Position numbers and translations under genes: made by a program
NCBI RefSeq assembly: GCF_008642375.1
Contig: NZ_CP029194.1
Location: forward strand, 1,612,001 to 1,676,000
Direction of reading: 5' to 3'
Length of the DNA: 64,000 nucleotides
Source: Streptomyces venezuelae
Lineage (GTDB): Bacteria > Actinomycetota > Actinomycetes > Streptomycetales > Streptomycetaceae
Part shown: positions 21,480 to 29,966 of the stretch, in pieces
How the letters are laid out: every line of letters begins with the position of its first letter
Position numbering within the stretch: the first letter of the stretch is position 1
Notes under the pieces: generated by a model
Database searches by the model: none
The model's input: only the letters and a program-made list of their open reading frames with translations
Told to the model about the DNA's origin: nothing

Positions 21480-22904
21480 TCACGGCGCGGGCTCGGCCTC
21501 CACGGCGGCGGCGCGCCGCTTGCGGGCCGACATCCAGGCGTGGACCAGGACCCCGGCGAAGAGGAACAGGACTCCCTGGTAGACGGCGGCGTATCCGGAG
21601 CCGGCGACGAGCCAGAGGGAGAAGCCGAAGGCGGCGAGGGCGAGGACGGCGTCACGGACGAGCCGGGGGCGGTGGACCCGGTCGGCCTGTCCGGAGAGCA
21701 GGAAGTGGGTCTGGGCGGCTGTGGAGAGGAGGTACGGGACGGTGGCGGTGAAGGTGGTGACGAGGACGAGGATCTCGAAGACGCCCTGCGTACCGGCCGT
21801 GTAGTTGTAGACGGTGAGCGAGGAGGCGAGGACGACGGTCACCGCGACGCCGACCGTGGGGACGCCGCGCCGCTTGTGGGCGAAGGCCTTCGGGAAGAGT
21901 CCGTCGCGGGCCGCCGCGTAGGGGGTCTGGGCGCTGAGCAGCGTCCAGCCGTTGAGCGCGCCGACCATCGAGACCAGCGCCATGCAGGCGATGGCGGTGC
22001 CGCCCCAGGAGCCGCCGAACATGACGTTCACGGCGTCCGAGAAGGGTGCGGAGGAGTCGACGAGCCGGTCGTGGGGGACGGTGCCGAAGACGGAGAGCGT
22101 GCCGAGGAGGTAGATCGCGGCGGCGCCGAGGGTGCCGAGGATGGTGGCGCGGCCGACGTTGCGGCGGGGGTCGCGGACCTCTCCGGCGCTGACGGCGGCG
22201 GACTCGACGCCGAGGTAGCTGAAGAGCAGGATCGCGGCGGAGGCCGAGACCGCGCCGAGGGCGCTTCCCTCGCTCGCCCGGAAGGGGCCGAGGTTGGCGC
22301 TGTCGAAGAAGAACAGTCCGCCGACGGCGACGAACAGCAGGGGGACGAACTTGAGGACGGTCGCGATGAGCTGCACGGCGCCGACGTACCGGGTGCCGGC
22401 GAGGTTGGCGAGGGCCGGGAGCCACTGGAGGGTGAGCGCGGCGGCGATGGTGGCGGCCTTCGACTCGTGGACGGGGACCAGGACGTCGAGGTAGCCGACG
22501 GCGGCGACCGCGAGGGCGGCGTTGGAGACCCAGGTGGTGATCCAGTACGACCAGGCCGCGAGGAATCCGGCGAAGTCGCCGAAGGCCTCGCGGGCGTAGA
22601 CGTACGGTCCGCCGGTCATCGGGAGGCGCCGGGCGAGGCGGCCGAAGACGAGGGCGAGGGCGATCGCGCCGAGGGTGAGGATGCCGAAGGCGACGAGGCT
22701 GATCGTGCCGTAGGGGGCGACGGAGGCGGGCAGCAGGAAGATGCCGCCGCCGATGATGTTGCCCATGACGAGGGCTGTCGCGACGGGGAGTCCGAAGCGC
22801 CGGGCGTGCCTGCTCGGGCTCGGGCTCGCGGTCGGGCTGCCGGGAGCCGGGGCGGTGTCGGTGCCCGGGTCGGTTCCGGTCTGTGGAGTTGTGGCCGTGC
22901 TCAT
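21480..22904 (-). CDS. APC-superfamily amino acid permease/antiporter (APA group)
   Basis: A 474-residue transporter with about twelve membrane helices. The first helix has the substrate-site motif MGNIIGGGIFLLPASVAPYG typical of basic amino acid/polyamine antiporters such as AdiC and PotE, and a later FSYLGVESAAVSAGEVRDP helix-6 motif. Likely exchanges an amino acid for its decarboxylation product or takes up amino acids; specificity unknown. ATG at 22904. The N-terminus is Thr/Pro-rich and the C-terminus basic. It follows the phosphodiesterase gene on the same strand with 65 bp between. Confidence 0.9.
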   Translation of the reverse strand: MSTATTPQTGTDPGTDTAPAPGSPTASPSPSRHARRFGLPVATALVMGNIIGGGIFLLPASVAPYGTISLVAFGILTLGAIALALVFGRLARRLPMTGGPYVYAREAFGDFAGFLAAWSYWITTWVSNAALAVAAVGYLDVLVPVHESKAATIAAALTLQWLPALANLAGTRYVGAVQLIATVLKFVPLLFVAVGGLFFFDSANLGPFRASEGSALGAVSASAAILLFSYLGVESAAVSAGEVRDPRRNVGRATILGTLGAAAIYLLGTLSVFGTVPHDRLVDSSAPFSDAVNVMFGGSWGGTAIACMALVSMVGALNGWTLLSAQTPYAAARDGLFPKAFAHKRRGVPTVGVAVTVVLASSLTVYNYTAGTQGVFEILVLVTTFTATVPYLLSTAAQTHFLLSGQADRVHRPRLVRDAVLALAAFGFSLWLVAGSGYAAVYQGVLFLFAGVLVHAWMSARKRRAAAVEAEPAP

Positions 22905-22969
22905 GGGGTGGTGCGCCTTCCGTCGTACAAGCGCGGACATCGTCCGGTAACGACGAACAAGCGTCCAAA

Positions 22970-25147
22970 TCAGCGGTTTTTGTCCTGCACGACCCCACCA
23001 TCAACCGGAAGATGTGATTCCGATCGGCTCGTGGGCGGGGAAATCTCCACGGGCGGGGAAGTCCCCACGGGCGGGGAGATCCCCAGCGGCACCTGCGGGC
23101 CCGAGGACTCGCGCAGCCAGCGGCGCAGCACCCGGTGGATCCGCTCCGCGCCGACCAGCTCCTCCCCCGCGCCGACCGGCGGCGACAGCTCCGGCGGCGA
23201 CAGCAGGAAGGGGTGCGACTGCTCGCCGCCGAGTCCGCCGTGCGAGCCGATCTGCTCCTCGAAGGCGTGTACGGTGCCGGTCGCCGGGTCGTACATCGAG
23301 TTGACCATGACGTCCGCGACGTGCGGGAAGCCGTCCGTGCGGCGCACGGCGTCCGCCGCGCCCCGGCCGAAGACGGCCAGCGGCCCCTCGTCGGCGAGCT
23401 CGGCGACCGGCACTTCCACGCCGTCCCGGGCGAGGACGAGCGAGCCGTGCTCGGCGCTCGCCACGAGCACGAAGCCGATGCCCGGGTGGTGGGCGAGGGT
23501 CCGCAGCAGCGCCGGGTGGCGCCGGTCGATCTCCTCGCGGGTCATCCGGTGCGGCACGTCGGGGAAGGAGATCAGCCCGAGGTTGCCCGAGGCGAGGACC
23601 ACCGGCTCGGAGGGCTTGGCGGGCAGTTCGCGCGCGGTCTCGCCGGTCTCGTCCAGCGGCCGGTGCAGGGCGCTGCGCAGCGCGTCCCTGGCCGCGTCGC
23701 GCGCCTCGGAACCGCTGGGGGTGCGCCCGACGCGGCGCGGCACCGGCAGCCCGCACCCGGCCCGTACGAGCTCCTTGAGGGAGAGGCCGTACGCCGACTC
23801 GAAGGTCTCGCCCGGGCTCTGCCCGTGGTCGGAGAGGAGCACGATCCGGTACGGGCGCGGCGCGTGCTCGGCCACGGTCGCGATCAGCGCGATCGCGCGG
23901 TCGAGGCGGCGCAGGACCTGGTCGGTGTCCCGCCCGTGCGGCCCGGAGTGGTGGGCCACCTCGTCGTACGCGACGAGGTCGGCGTAGACCGCGGTCCGCC
24001 CGGCCAGCATGTCCCCCATCACGGCGGCGACCACCACGTCCCGCTCGACGACCGTCGCGAAGGCGCGGACGAAGGGGTACGTGCCGCCGCGCGAGACCCT
24101 CGGGGTCTCGCGGCGCAGCAGCGCCCGGGTCGACTGGCAGACCTCGCGGACGCACTCGGCGACGAGCGAGCCGGCGGTGCGGACGGCGTTGGCCGGGTCG
24201 GAGAAGTACGCGAAGTAGCCGGCCCGGGAGCGGTTGCGGCTGCCGCGCCGCGCGGCCATCGACAGGACCAGGGCGAGCTGGTCCGCGCCGCCGCTGAAGA
24301 GGTTGCCGCGGGAGGCGCCGTCGAGGGTGAGCAGCCCGCCGTCCCCGGTGCGGCGCACGGCCCGCCGCTGGAGCTCGACGGCGCTCGCGGGGCGGTTCGA
24401 GACCATGAGCCGGCCGGTGTCCTTCTCGTACCAGCGGAAGGCGGGCACGTCCTCGTTGGAGCCGTGCAGGATGCCGAGCTGGCTGGCGCCGGTCTGGCTG
24501 GACCAGTCGGTCCGCCAGGGGGTGAGGTGGTGGCCGGCGTCGAGCCAGCCGGCGACGGTCGGCATGAGCCCGTCGGCGACGGCGGTGCGCAGGACGTGGT
24601 GGCCGACGCCGTCGAGCTGGAGGAAGACGGTGCCGGGGGCGGCCTCCGGCGAGTCCTCGGGGTCGCGGGGCCGGGTGCGGCCGGTGAGGCGGTAGAGGCG
24701 GCGGCGGTAGGCGTCGTCGTCGCGGACGGCGAGGGCCGTGGCGGTCGCGGAGGCGACGGCGGACATGACGGCGGCGACCGCGACGGCGGTCTCGGGGTCG
24801 GCGGCGCCGCGCCCGTCGGGGATCAGCCAGAGCGCGACGAGCAGCAGTGAGCCGTTGAGGAAGAAGACGAGCAGACCGAGGACGAGCGCCGGGACGAGGA
24901 GGAGGGCGCGGACGACCACCGGCCACACGAGCGCGCCGAGCAGACCGAAGACGCCCGCGGCGGTGGCGGCGGTGACGGCCGTCCGCGTCATGCTGTCGCC
25001 GTCGGCGGACTGGAGCTCGAAGTCGGGGAGGAGTCCGGCGAGAGCGAGCATGGTGAGGGTGGACACCGCCCAGACCACGATCATCCGCATCACCGCGCTG
25101 CCTGCGGTCCGCCAGCGCCCGGCGCCACCCCATCGCCCGTCTCCCAC
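22970..25147 (-). CDS. Membrane-anchored alkaline-phosphatase-superfamily phosphodiesterase
   Basis: A 725-residue protein. Residues 15-130 hold about four membrane helices; a large domain follows with the features of type I phosphodiesterase/nucleotide pyrophosphatases: FLQLDGVGHH (first metal-binding Asp), LHGSNEDVPAFRWYE, AYDEVAHHSG (metal-binding Asp and His), LLSDHGQSPG and a late IGSHGGLGGEQSHPF. It probably hydrolyses a phosphodiester or phosphoglycan outside the membrane. GTG start at 25147. The last 40 residues repeat SPPVG/SPPVE units, an in-frame low-complexity tail. Confidence 0.88.
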   Translation of the reverse strand: MGDGRWGGAGRWRTAGSAVMRMIVVWAVSTLTMLALAGLLPDFELQSADGDSMTRTAVTAATAAGVFGLLGALVWPVVVRALLLVPALVLGLLVFFLNGSLLLVALWLIPDGRGAADPETAVAVAAVMSAVASATATALAVRDDDAYRRRLYRLTGRTRPRDPEDSPEAAPGTVFLQLDGVGHHVLRTAVADGLMPTVAGWLDAGHHLTPWRTDWSSQTGASQLGILHGSNEDVPAFRWYEKDTGRLMVSNRPASAVELQRRAVRRTGDGGLLTLDGASRGNLFSGGADQLALVLSMAARRGSRNRSRAGYFAYFSDPANAVRTAGSLVAECVREVCQSTRALLRRETPRVSRGGTYPFVRAFATVVERDVVVAAVMGDMLAGRTAVYADLVAYDEVAHHSGPHGRDTDQVLRRLDRAIALIATVAEHAPRPYRIVLLSDHGQSPGETFESAYGLSLKELVRAGCGLPVPRRVGRTPSGSEARDAARDALRSALHRPLDETGETARELPAKPSEPVVLASGNLGLISFPDVPHRMTREEIDRRHPALLRTLAHHPGIGFVLVASAEHGSLVLARDGVEVPVAELADEGPLAVFGRGAADAVRRTDGFPHVADVMVNSMYDPATGTVHAFEEQIGSHGGLGGEQSHPFLLSPPELSPPVGAGEELVGAERIHRVLRRWLRESSGPQVPLGISPPVGTSPPVEISPPTSRSESHLPVDGGVVQDKNR

Positions 25148-25301
25148 GCCCGGTTCACCTTTCGCCCGTTTCCTGCCTCAAGCGTGGCACAACGCCCACG
25201 GTCAAGGCGGAAAACGGGTGACGGCGGACGGCCCGGGTGTGTCAGGTCGGACCCGGTCCTGTGTCAGGCCGGACCGGGTGGGGCGCGGAACGTCCCGTGG
25301 G

Positions 25302-25706
25302 TCAGGAGCCGTCGTACCCGGCGGTGGGCATGGAGAGCCGCCGGTGCACTCCGGCCTTGGCCGCCGTGTCGTACGCCGGTTCGTCGAGGCCGGCGGTCTC
25401 GACCCGCACCCCGCGGCGCTCGCACTCGGCGCGGAAGCCGGACACCGAGGTCAACGCGCGGGCGAGGACCCGCTCGTTGGCGGCGACGAAGAGGTCGACC
25501 TCGCCGTCCTCCACGTCCTGCCACAGGGCCGCGTGGTCGGGACGGATGCCGTAGAAGAGGAGTCGGCGGGCGAGCACGTACCCCTTGTCGACGGCCCAGC
25601 GGGCGCACAGCTCGTGCTGGCCTCGCGTGTCCACCAGGAAGGGGTCGCTGTCCAGCTCTTCGAGCGGGGTGAGGCTGGCGATCGCCGCCACCCGAACGTC
25701 GTCCAT
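25302..25706 (-). CDS. Conserved hypothetical protein, 134 residues
   Basis: A soluble protein with ATG at 25706. The middle (FYGIRPDHAALWQDVEDGEV then DLFVAANERVLARALTSVSG and an ECERRGVRVET segment) weakly recalls the order of elements in serine-recombinase catalytic domains, but the catalytic Ser/Arg pattern is not evident and I do not assign it. It lies between the phosphodiesterase gene and the divergent metallo-hydrolase gene. Confidence 0.6.
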   Translation of the reverse strand: MDDVRVAAIASLTPLEELDSDPFLVDTRGQHELCARWAVDKGYVLARRLLFYGIRPDHAALWQDVEDGEVDLFVAANERVLARALTSVSGFRAECERRGVRVETAGLDEPAYDTAAKAGVHRRLSMPTAGYDGS

Positions 25707-25744
25707 GGACCGACCCTACTGGGGAACGGCACCGCCGAACATCC

Positions 25745-25762
25745 TCCGGAGCACGCTCCGGA
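25745..25762. promoter_or_regulatory. TCCGGAGC-AC-GCTCCGGA dyad in divergent gap
   Basis: A perfect 8-bp inverted repeat with a 2-bp spacer in the 149-bp gap between the divergent 134-residue protein gene and the metallo-hydrolase gene. It could be an operator; in GC-rich DNA such short dyads also arise by chance. Confidence 0.35.
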
Positions 25763-25855
25763 CATTTACCCTCGTTACGGAGGTACGGAACGGTCGCGGA
25801 CATCGGGGCGCGGCGGCCGGAGCCCCCGGGACGACAGGCTGAAACGGAAGGCGGC

Positions 25856-26635
25856 ATGCCGGTGGAGGTCACCTGGTGGGGTCACGCGACCTGCACGGTC
25901 GAGGACTCCGGGGTCCGCTTCCTCACCGACCCGCTGTTCGCGCGGCGGCTCGCACACCTGCGGCGGCGGCGCGGCGCCCCGCCGCCGCCCGAGGCCACCC
26001 GCGCCGAGGCCGTGCTCGTCTCGCATCTGCACGCCGACCATCTGCACGTGCCCTCGCTGGCCCGGCTCGCGCCCGGGACACGGATCCTCGTACCGCGCGG
26101 GGCGCCCGCCGCCGTACCGGGACTGCGCAGGCTCGACGGGAACGGACTGCGGGTGACCGAGGTGGAGCCGGGCGACACGGTGACGGTCGAGGGCGTGACG
26201 GTACGGGCCGTCCCGGCGCTCCACGACGGGCGCCGGCTGCCGGTCGGGCCGCACCGCTCCCCCGCCCTCGGGTACGTCGTCGAGGGCGAGGCGCGGACGT
26301 ACTTCGCCGGGGACACCGGGCTCTTCGACGGGATGGCGGAGGCGGTGGGCCCGGTGGACGTGGCGCTGCTGCCGGTCGGCGGCTGGGGTCCCTACCTCGG
26401 ACACGGGCACCTCGACGCGGGCCGGGCGGCCGAGGCGCTCGCCGCGCTCTCGCCGGCGGCCGCGGTGCCGGTGCACTACGGCACGTTCTGGCCGATCGGG
26501 CTCGACGGGGTCCGGCCGCACGAGTTCCACGCGCCGGGGGACGAGTTCGTCCGCCATGCCGCCCGGCTCGCCCCGAAGGTGGCGGTGCATCTGCTCGCCC
26601 ACGGCGAGCGGGTGCGGCCGGAGGTCGCCAGGTGA
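25856..26635 (+). CDS. Metallo-beta-lactamase-fold hydrolase (UlaG/RomA-like)
   Basis: A 259-residue MBL-fold protein with the complete HxHxDH metal motif SHLHADHLH (His57, His59, Asp61, His62), a downstream FAGDTGLF metal-binding Asp and a late VPVHYGTFWP His. The WWGHATCTVE opening is typical of the cytosolic UlaG/RomA-like branch, which includes phosphodiesterases and lactonases. ATG at 25856 follows a GGAAGG site. Its stop overlaps the DedA gene start (GTGA), so the two are translationally coupled. Confidence 0.9.
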   Translation: MPVEVTWWGHATCTVEDSGVRFLTDPLFARRLAHLRRRRGAPPPPEATRAEAVLVSHLHADHLHVPSLARLAPGTRILVPRGAPAAVPGLRRLDGNGLRVTEVEPGDTVTVEGVTVRAVPALHDGRRLPVGPHRSPALGYVVEGEARTYFAGDTGLFDGMAEAVGPVDVALLPVGGWGPYLGHGHLDAGRAAEALAALSPAAAVPVHYGTFWPIGLDGVRPHEFHAPGDEFVRHAARLAPKVAVHLLAHGERVRPEVAR

Positions 26636-27411
26636 TCGACGGTCTGGTCCGGGTCGCCGGGGCGGTGCGCGAGCTGCCGCCCGAGTCGACGCAGCAGGCG
26701 GTCGGCTATCCCTCGCTGTTCCTGCTCGTGGCGCTGGGCGCGCTGGTGCCGATCGTGCCGACGGGCGCCATCGTGAGTTCGGCGGCCGTGGTCGCCTTCC
26801 ACCAGAGCTCGCCGCTGGCGCTGCTCTTCGTCTTCCTGGTGGCGGCGTTCGCCGCGTTCCTGGGGGACCTGGCGCTGTACTGGTTCGGGCAGCGCGGGGT
26901 CCGGTCCCGCAACGGCTCGCGGTGGCTGGCCGCGCTGCGGGGCCGGGTGACGCCGGAGCGGCTCGCGCAGGCCCAGGCGCGGCTGGACACCCATCAGGTG
27001 TCGGTGCTCGTGCTGTCGCGGCTGGTGCCTGCGGGGCGGATCCCGGTGATGCTGGCGTGTCTGCTCGCGGAGATGCCGCTGCGGCGGTTCGCGCGGGGGG
27101 ACATGGCGGCGTGCCTCGCGTGGGCGGCGACGTACCAGCTGATCGGCATCCTGGGCGGTTCGCTCTTCCCTGAGCCGTGGCAGGGGGTCGTGGCGGCGGT
27201 GGGTCTGACGGTGCTGATCAGCGCGCTGCCGGCGCTGTGGCGGCGGGTGCGGGGGTCGTCCGGGCGGGGGCCTTCGGGGCAGGGGTCTTCGGGGCAGGGG
27301 TCTTCGGGCCGGGGGGCTTCCGGCCGGGGGGCTTCCGGCCGGGCGGCGGGGCCGTCTGGCGCCTCGGGTGCCTCAGACGCCCCGGGCGCCTCAGGGCGTG
27401 AGCACCCGTGA
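26632..27411 (+). CDS. DedA-family membrane protein
   Basis: A 259-residue membrane protein. The DedA/VTT signature is visible as an early re-entrant segment ending PIVPTGAIVSSAAVV, a GDLALYWFGQRG motif and the RLVPAGRIPVMLACLLAEM arginine-containing loop. DedA proteins act as lipid (undecaprenyl phosphate or phospholipid) flippases. The GTG start overlaps the upstream hydrolase stop. The last 55 residues are Gly/Ser/Arg repeats (GASGR-like) from 15-bp tandem duplications and overlap the convergent gene by 21 bp. Confidence 0.88.
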   Translation: MIDGLVRVAGAVRELPPESTQQAVGYPSLFLLVALGALVPIVPTGAIVSSAAVVAFHQSSPLALLFVFLVAAFAAFLGDLALYWFGQRGVRSRNGSRWLAALRGRVTPERLAQAQARLDTHQVSVLVLSRLVPAGRIPVMLACLLAEMPLRRFARGDMAACLAWAATYQLIGILGGSLFPEPWQGVVAAVGLTVLISALPALWRRVRGSSGRGPSGQGSSGQGSSGRGASGRGASGRAAGPSGASGASDAPGASGREHP

Positions 27412-28497
27412 GCCGCCGACGGGGAGGTCCCACAGGTCCTCGCGGGGCAGTCCCGCCTTCTCCCAGGCGGCCCTGACGCGGGTGAGGGGTTCCAGGACGG
27501 GTTCGGAGGAGAGGACGAAGGTGGCCCAGTGCATGGGGGCCATCCGCCGTGCTCCCAGGTCCTGGTGGGCACGGACGGCCTCCTCCGGGTCCGTGTGGAC
27601 GTCCCTGAGCCACCAGCGGGGGTCGTAGGCCCCGATCGGGAGCAGGGACAGGTCGATGGCGGGGAAGCGGCGGCCGATCTCGGCGAACCAGTGGCCGTAC
27701 CCGGTGTCCCCCGCGAAGTGGACGCGACGCCCCGAGGGGTCGGTGAGCACCCAGCCGCCCCACAGGGAGCGGCAGGTGTCCAGGAGGGTCCGCTTGGACC
27801 AGTGGTGGGCGGGGACGAAGTCGAAGCGCACTCCGTCGAGTTCGGCCGCCTCCCACCAGTCGAGCTCGGTCACGCGGCCGAACCCCCTGCGGGCGAACCA
27901 GCGTCCGAGCCCGGCGGGGACGAACACCGGGGTGTGCCGGGGCAGTCGGCGGAGGGTGGGGGCGTCGAGGTGGTCGAAGTGGTTGTGGCTGATGACGACG
28001 GCGTCGACGGGCGGCAGGTCCTCCCAGCGGACGCCGACCGGGGTGAGCCGGGCCGGGGTGCCGAAGATCCGGCGGGACCAGACGGGGTCGGTGAGGACGG
28101 TGAGTCCGCCGAGGCGCAGGATCCAACTGGCGTGACCCGCCCAGGTGACGGCGAGGGTGCCGGGACCGGCGGGCGGCAGCGGTCCCGGCTCGAAGGGGAG
28201 CAGGGGGATGTCGCGGAGGCCTTCGGGGCGGGGGCGGACGGCGCCCTCGCGGGCCAGCCGCGCCAGGGCGCGGACGCCGGGGAGGGGGGCGGTGAGCCGG
28301 TCGACGAAGGTCCGGGGCCAGTCCGCGCGCAGCCGGCCGACCGGCTGGAGCACGGGGGCGGGCGCCGGGGCAGGGGCCGGGGAGGGGGCCGTGACGGGGG
28401 CCGTGGCGGGCGGCTGGGCCGACGCGGGGGGCTGAGCGGGGGCGGCGGGGTACGGGGCCTGGGCGGCCTGGGCGGGGCGTGCCGTCCGTTCGGTCAT
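27391..28497 (-). CDS. Metallo-beta-lactamase-fold hydrolase (NAPE-PLD-like)
   Basis: A 368-residue protein whose first 50 residues are Ala/Pro-rich, followed by an MBL domain with SHNHFDHLD (His171, His173, Asp175, His176), HFAGDTGYG and an APMHWATF late His. The TWAGHASWILRLGGLTVLTD opening and the PAHHWSKRTLLDT segment match the N-acylphosphatidylethanolamine phospholipase D-like branch. It probably hydrolyses a phospholipid-type phosphodiester; proximity to DedA fits lipid metabolism but is circumstantial. ATG at 28497. Confidence 0.88.
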   Translation of the reverse strand: MTERTARPAQAAQAPYPAAPAQPPASAQPPATAPVTAPSPAPAPAPAPVLQPVGRLRADWPRTFVDRLTAPLPGVRALARLAREGAVRPRPEGLRDIPLLPFEPGPLPPAGPGTLAVTWAGHASWILRLGGLTVLTDPVWSRRIFGTPARLTPVGVRWEDLPPVDAVVISHNHFDHLDAPTLRRLPRHTPVFVPAGLGRWFARRGFGRVTELDWWEAAELDGVRFDFVPAHHWSKRTLLDTCRSLWGGWVLTDPSGRRVHFAGDTGYGHWFAEIGRRFPAIDLSLLPIGAYDPRWWLRDVHTDPEEAVRAHQDLGARRMAPMHWATFVLSSEPVLEPLTRVRAAWEKAGLPREDLWDLPVGGSRVLTP

Positions 28498-28582
28498 CTG
28501 CGGGCTCCGTCCTGCGTCGCGGCTCGTACGGGGTGGGCGGGGTGGGCGGGGCGTGCGGGCTGGAGCGGGCGTGCGGGGCGGT

Positions 28583-29818
28583 TCATCGGAGCTCCTCCAG
28601 GGCTCCTCCGAAGTCCGTCAACGAGCTTGTCACATGAGGGAGTTCCTCGGGGTTCCGGGAGCCCAGGGTCTCGGCGCGCTCCTCCTCGGTGGTGCCGAGG
28701 AACATCTCGGTGCCGAACCGGACGCGCAGGGCGCCGAGTTCGTCCCCGAAGCGGTGCCCGCCGGGGACCGGGGCGCCGAGCCGCGCGGTCAGGTGGCTCT
28801 CCAGCTCCAGGGAGTCGGTGACGCCGCGGGCGGCGAGTCCGGACCTCAACCTGCCGAGGTCCACGTAGAGATGGCGTCCCGCCTGTGGGGGCCGGGAGAG
28901 GGCCCCGGCGGCGAGGGCCGTGCGGTGCGCGGCGGCGGCGAGCCGGCCGTGGACGGTGGCGGCGCGCCGGGCCGGTACGGTCACGTCCTCGGGTTCGTCG
29001 AGGGCGTGCGCGGCGGCGGGGGCGACGGGGCCGGGGACGACGGCGCCGAGGGCGGTGAGGACGTCGAGGGCGCGGGCCCTGCGGTCGGTCCAGCGGTCGG
29101 CGCGGGACGGGTCGGTGGGCGGGAAGCGGGCGACGGCGCAGGGCCAGGCGGCCGGGGTGAGGGGGGCGCCGCCGAGGTCGGCGAGGACGGTCACGTCGTC
29201 CGGGCACATCTCGGCGGGGCTGAGGAGCACGGTGTCGTGCGGGTGGTGGAGGGTGTCGCGCCAGGTCTCGTCGCTGATGACGTGGAGGCCCTCGGCGACG
29301 GCGGCCTCGCAGGCCTCGCGGACGATCTCGGGCGGGGCGACGGTGGCGGTGGGGTCGTCGGCGACGGAGAGCAGCAGGACGCGGGGGTCGCCGCCCTCGG
29401 CCCGCACTCTCCTGACGGTCTCCAGGAGGGCGTACGGGTCGGGGACGCCGCCGCATTCGGCGGGGGTCGGTACGTGGTAGGCGGGGCGGCCGAGGAGGCG
29501 GGCCTGCGGGGCCCACCAGGCGGGGCAGGGGCGGGGCAGCAGGAGGTCTCCGCCGTGCGCGGCGATCAGGGCGAGGAGGAGGGCGGGGGCGCCGGGGGCC
29601 GCGACGACGTCCTCGGCGTGCGTCCGCAGGCCGCGGCGCCACCAGTAGCCGGCCGCCGCCTCCCGCAGGACGGGGCCGCCGCCGGGCGGTTCGGGGGCGG
29701 CGCGTCCGGCCGCGGCGGCGAGGAGGGCGGCGAGCCCGGGGAGGACGGGCAGGCCCGCGTCGGGCGCGGGAGGGCCGTAGCGCACCTGGCCTCGGCCTTC
29801 CGGAGCCGTGTGGTGCAT
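28583..29818 (-). CDS. Aminotransferase-fold (fold type I PLP) protein without any lysine
   Basis: A 411-residue protein with the overall layout of class I/II aminotransferases: a GPVLREAAAGYWWRRG opening, the cofactor-ring Asp183 in HVISDETWRD and a C-terminal RVRFGTEMF arginine. The segment where the PLP-binding Lys should lie reads VLADLGGAPLTPAAW, and the whole protein contains no lysine, so it cannot form the internal aldimine. ATG at 29818 behind AGGAGG. It may be a non-catalytic PLP-fold protein or bind PLP non-covalently. Same strand as the MBL gene, 85 bp upstream of it. Confidence 0.8.
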   Translation of the reverse strand: MHHTAPEGRGQVRYGPPAPDAGLPVLPGLAALLAAAAGRAAPEPPGGGPVLREAAAGYWWRRGLRTHAEDVVAAPGAPALLLALIAAHGGDLLLPRPCPAWWAPQARLLGRPAYHVPTPAECGGVPDPYALLETVRRVRAEGGDPRVLLLSVADDPTATVAPPEIVREACEAAVAEGLHVISDETWRDTLHHPHDTVLLSPAEMCPDDVTVLADLGGAPLTPAAWPCAVARFPPTDPSRADRWTDRRARALDVLTALGAVVPGPVAPAAAHALDEPEDVTVPARRAATVHGRLAAAAHRTALAAGALSRPPQAGRHLYVDLGRLRSGLAARGVTDSLELESHLTARLGAPVPGGHRFGDELGALRVRFGTEMFLGTTEEERAETLGSRNPEELPHVTSSLTDFGGALEELR

Positions 29819-29966
29819 GTCCCGTACCTCCTGAGCGCACGGGGGCACCGGGAACGGCACCCCGAGCCCTTTATACGAAGATCCGGGCGGTTTCGCCGCT
29901 CCAGGAGGCGCTTCGGGTGCCGGGGCGGGGCGGGGCGGGGCGCAGCGGCCGGTGGACCGGGCCGGC

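Noticed and set aside
25302..25706. Serine recombinase/resolvase
   Set aside because: Only a vague similarity in element order; the catalytic Ser and arginines could not be located.
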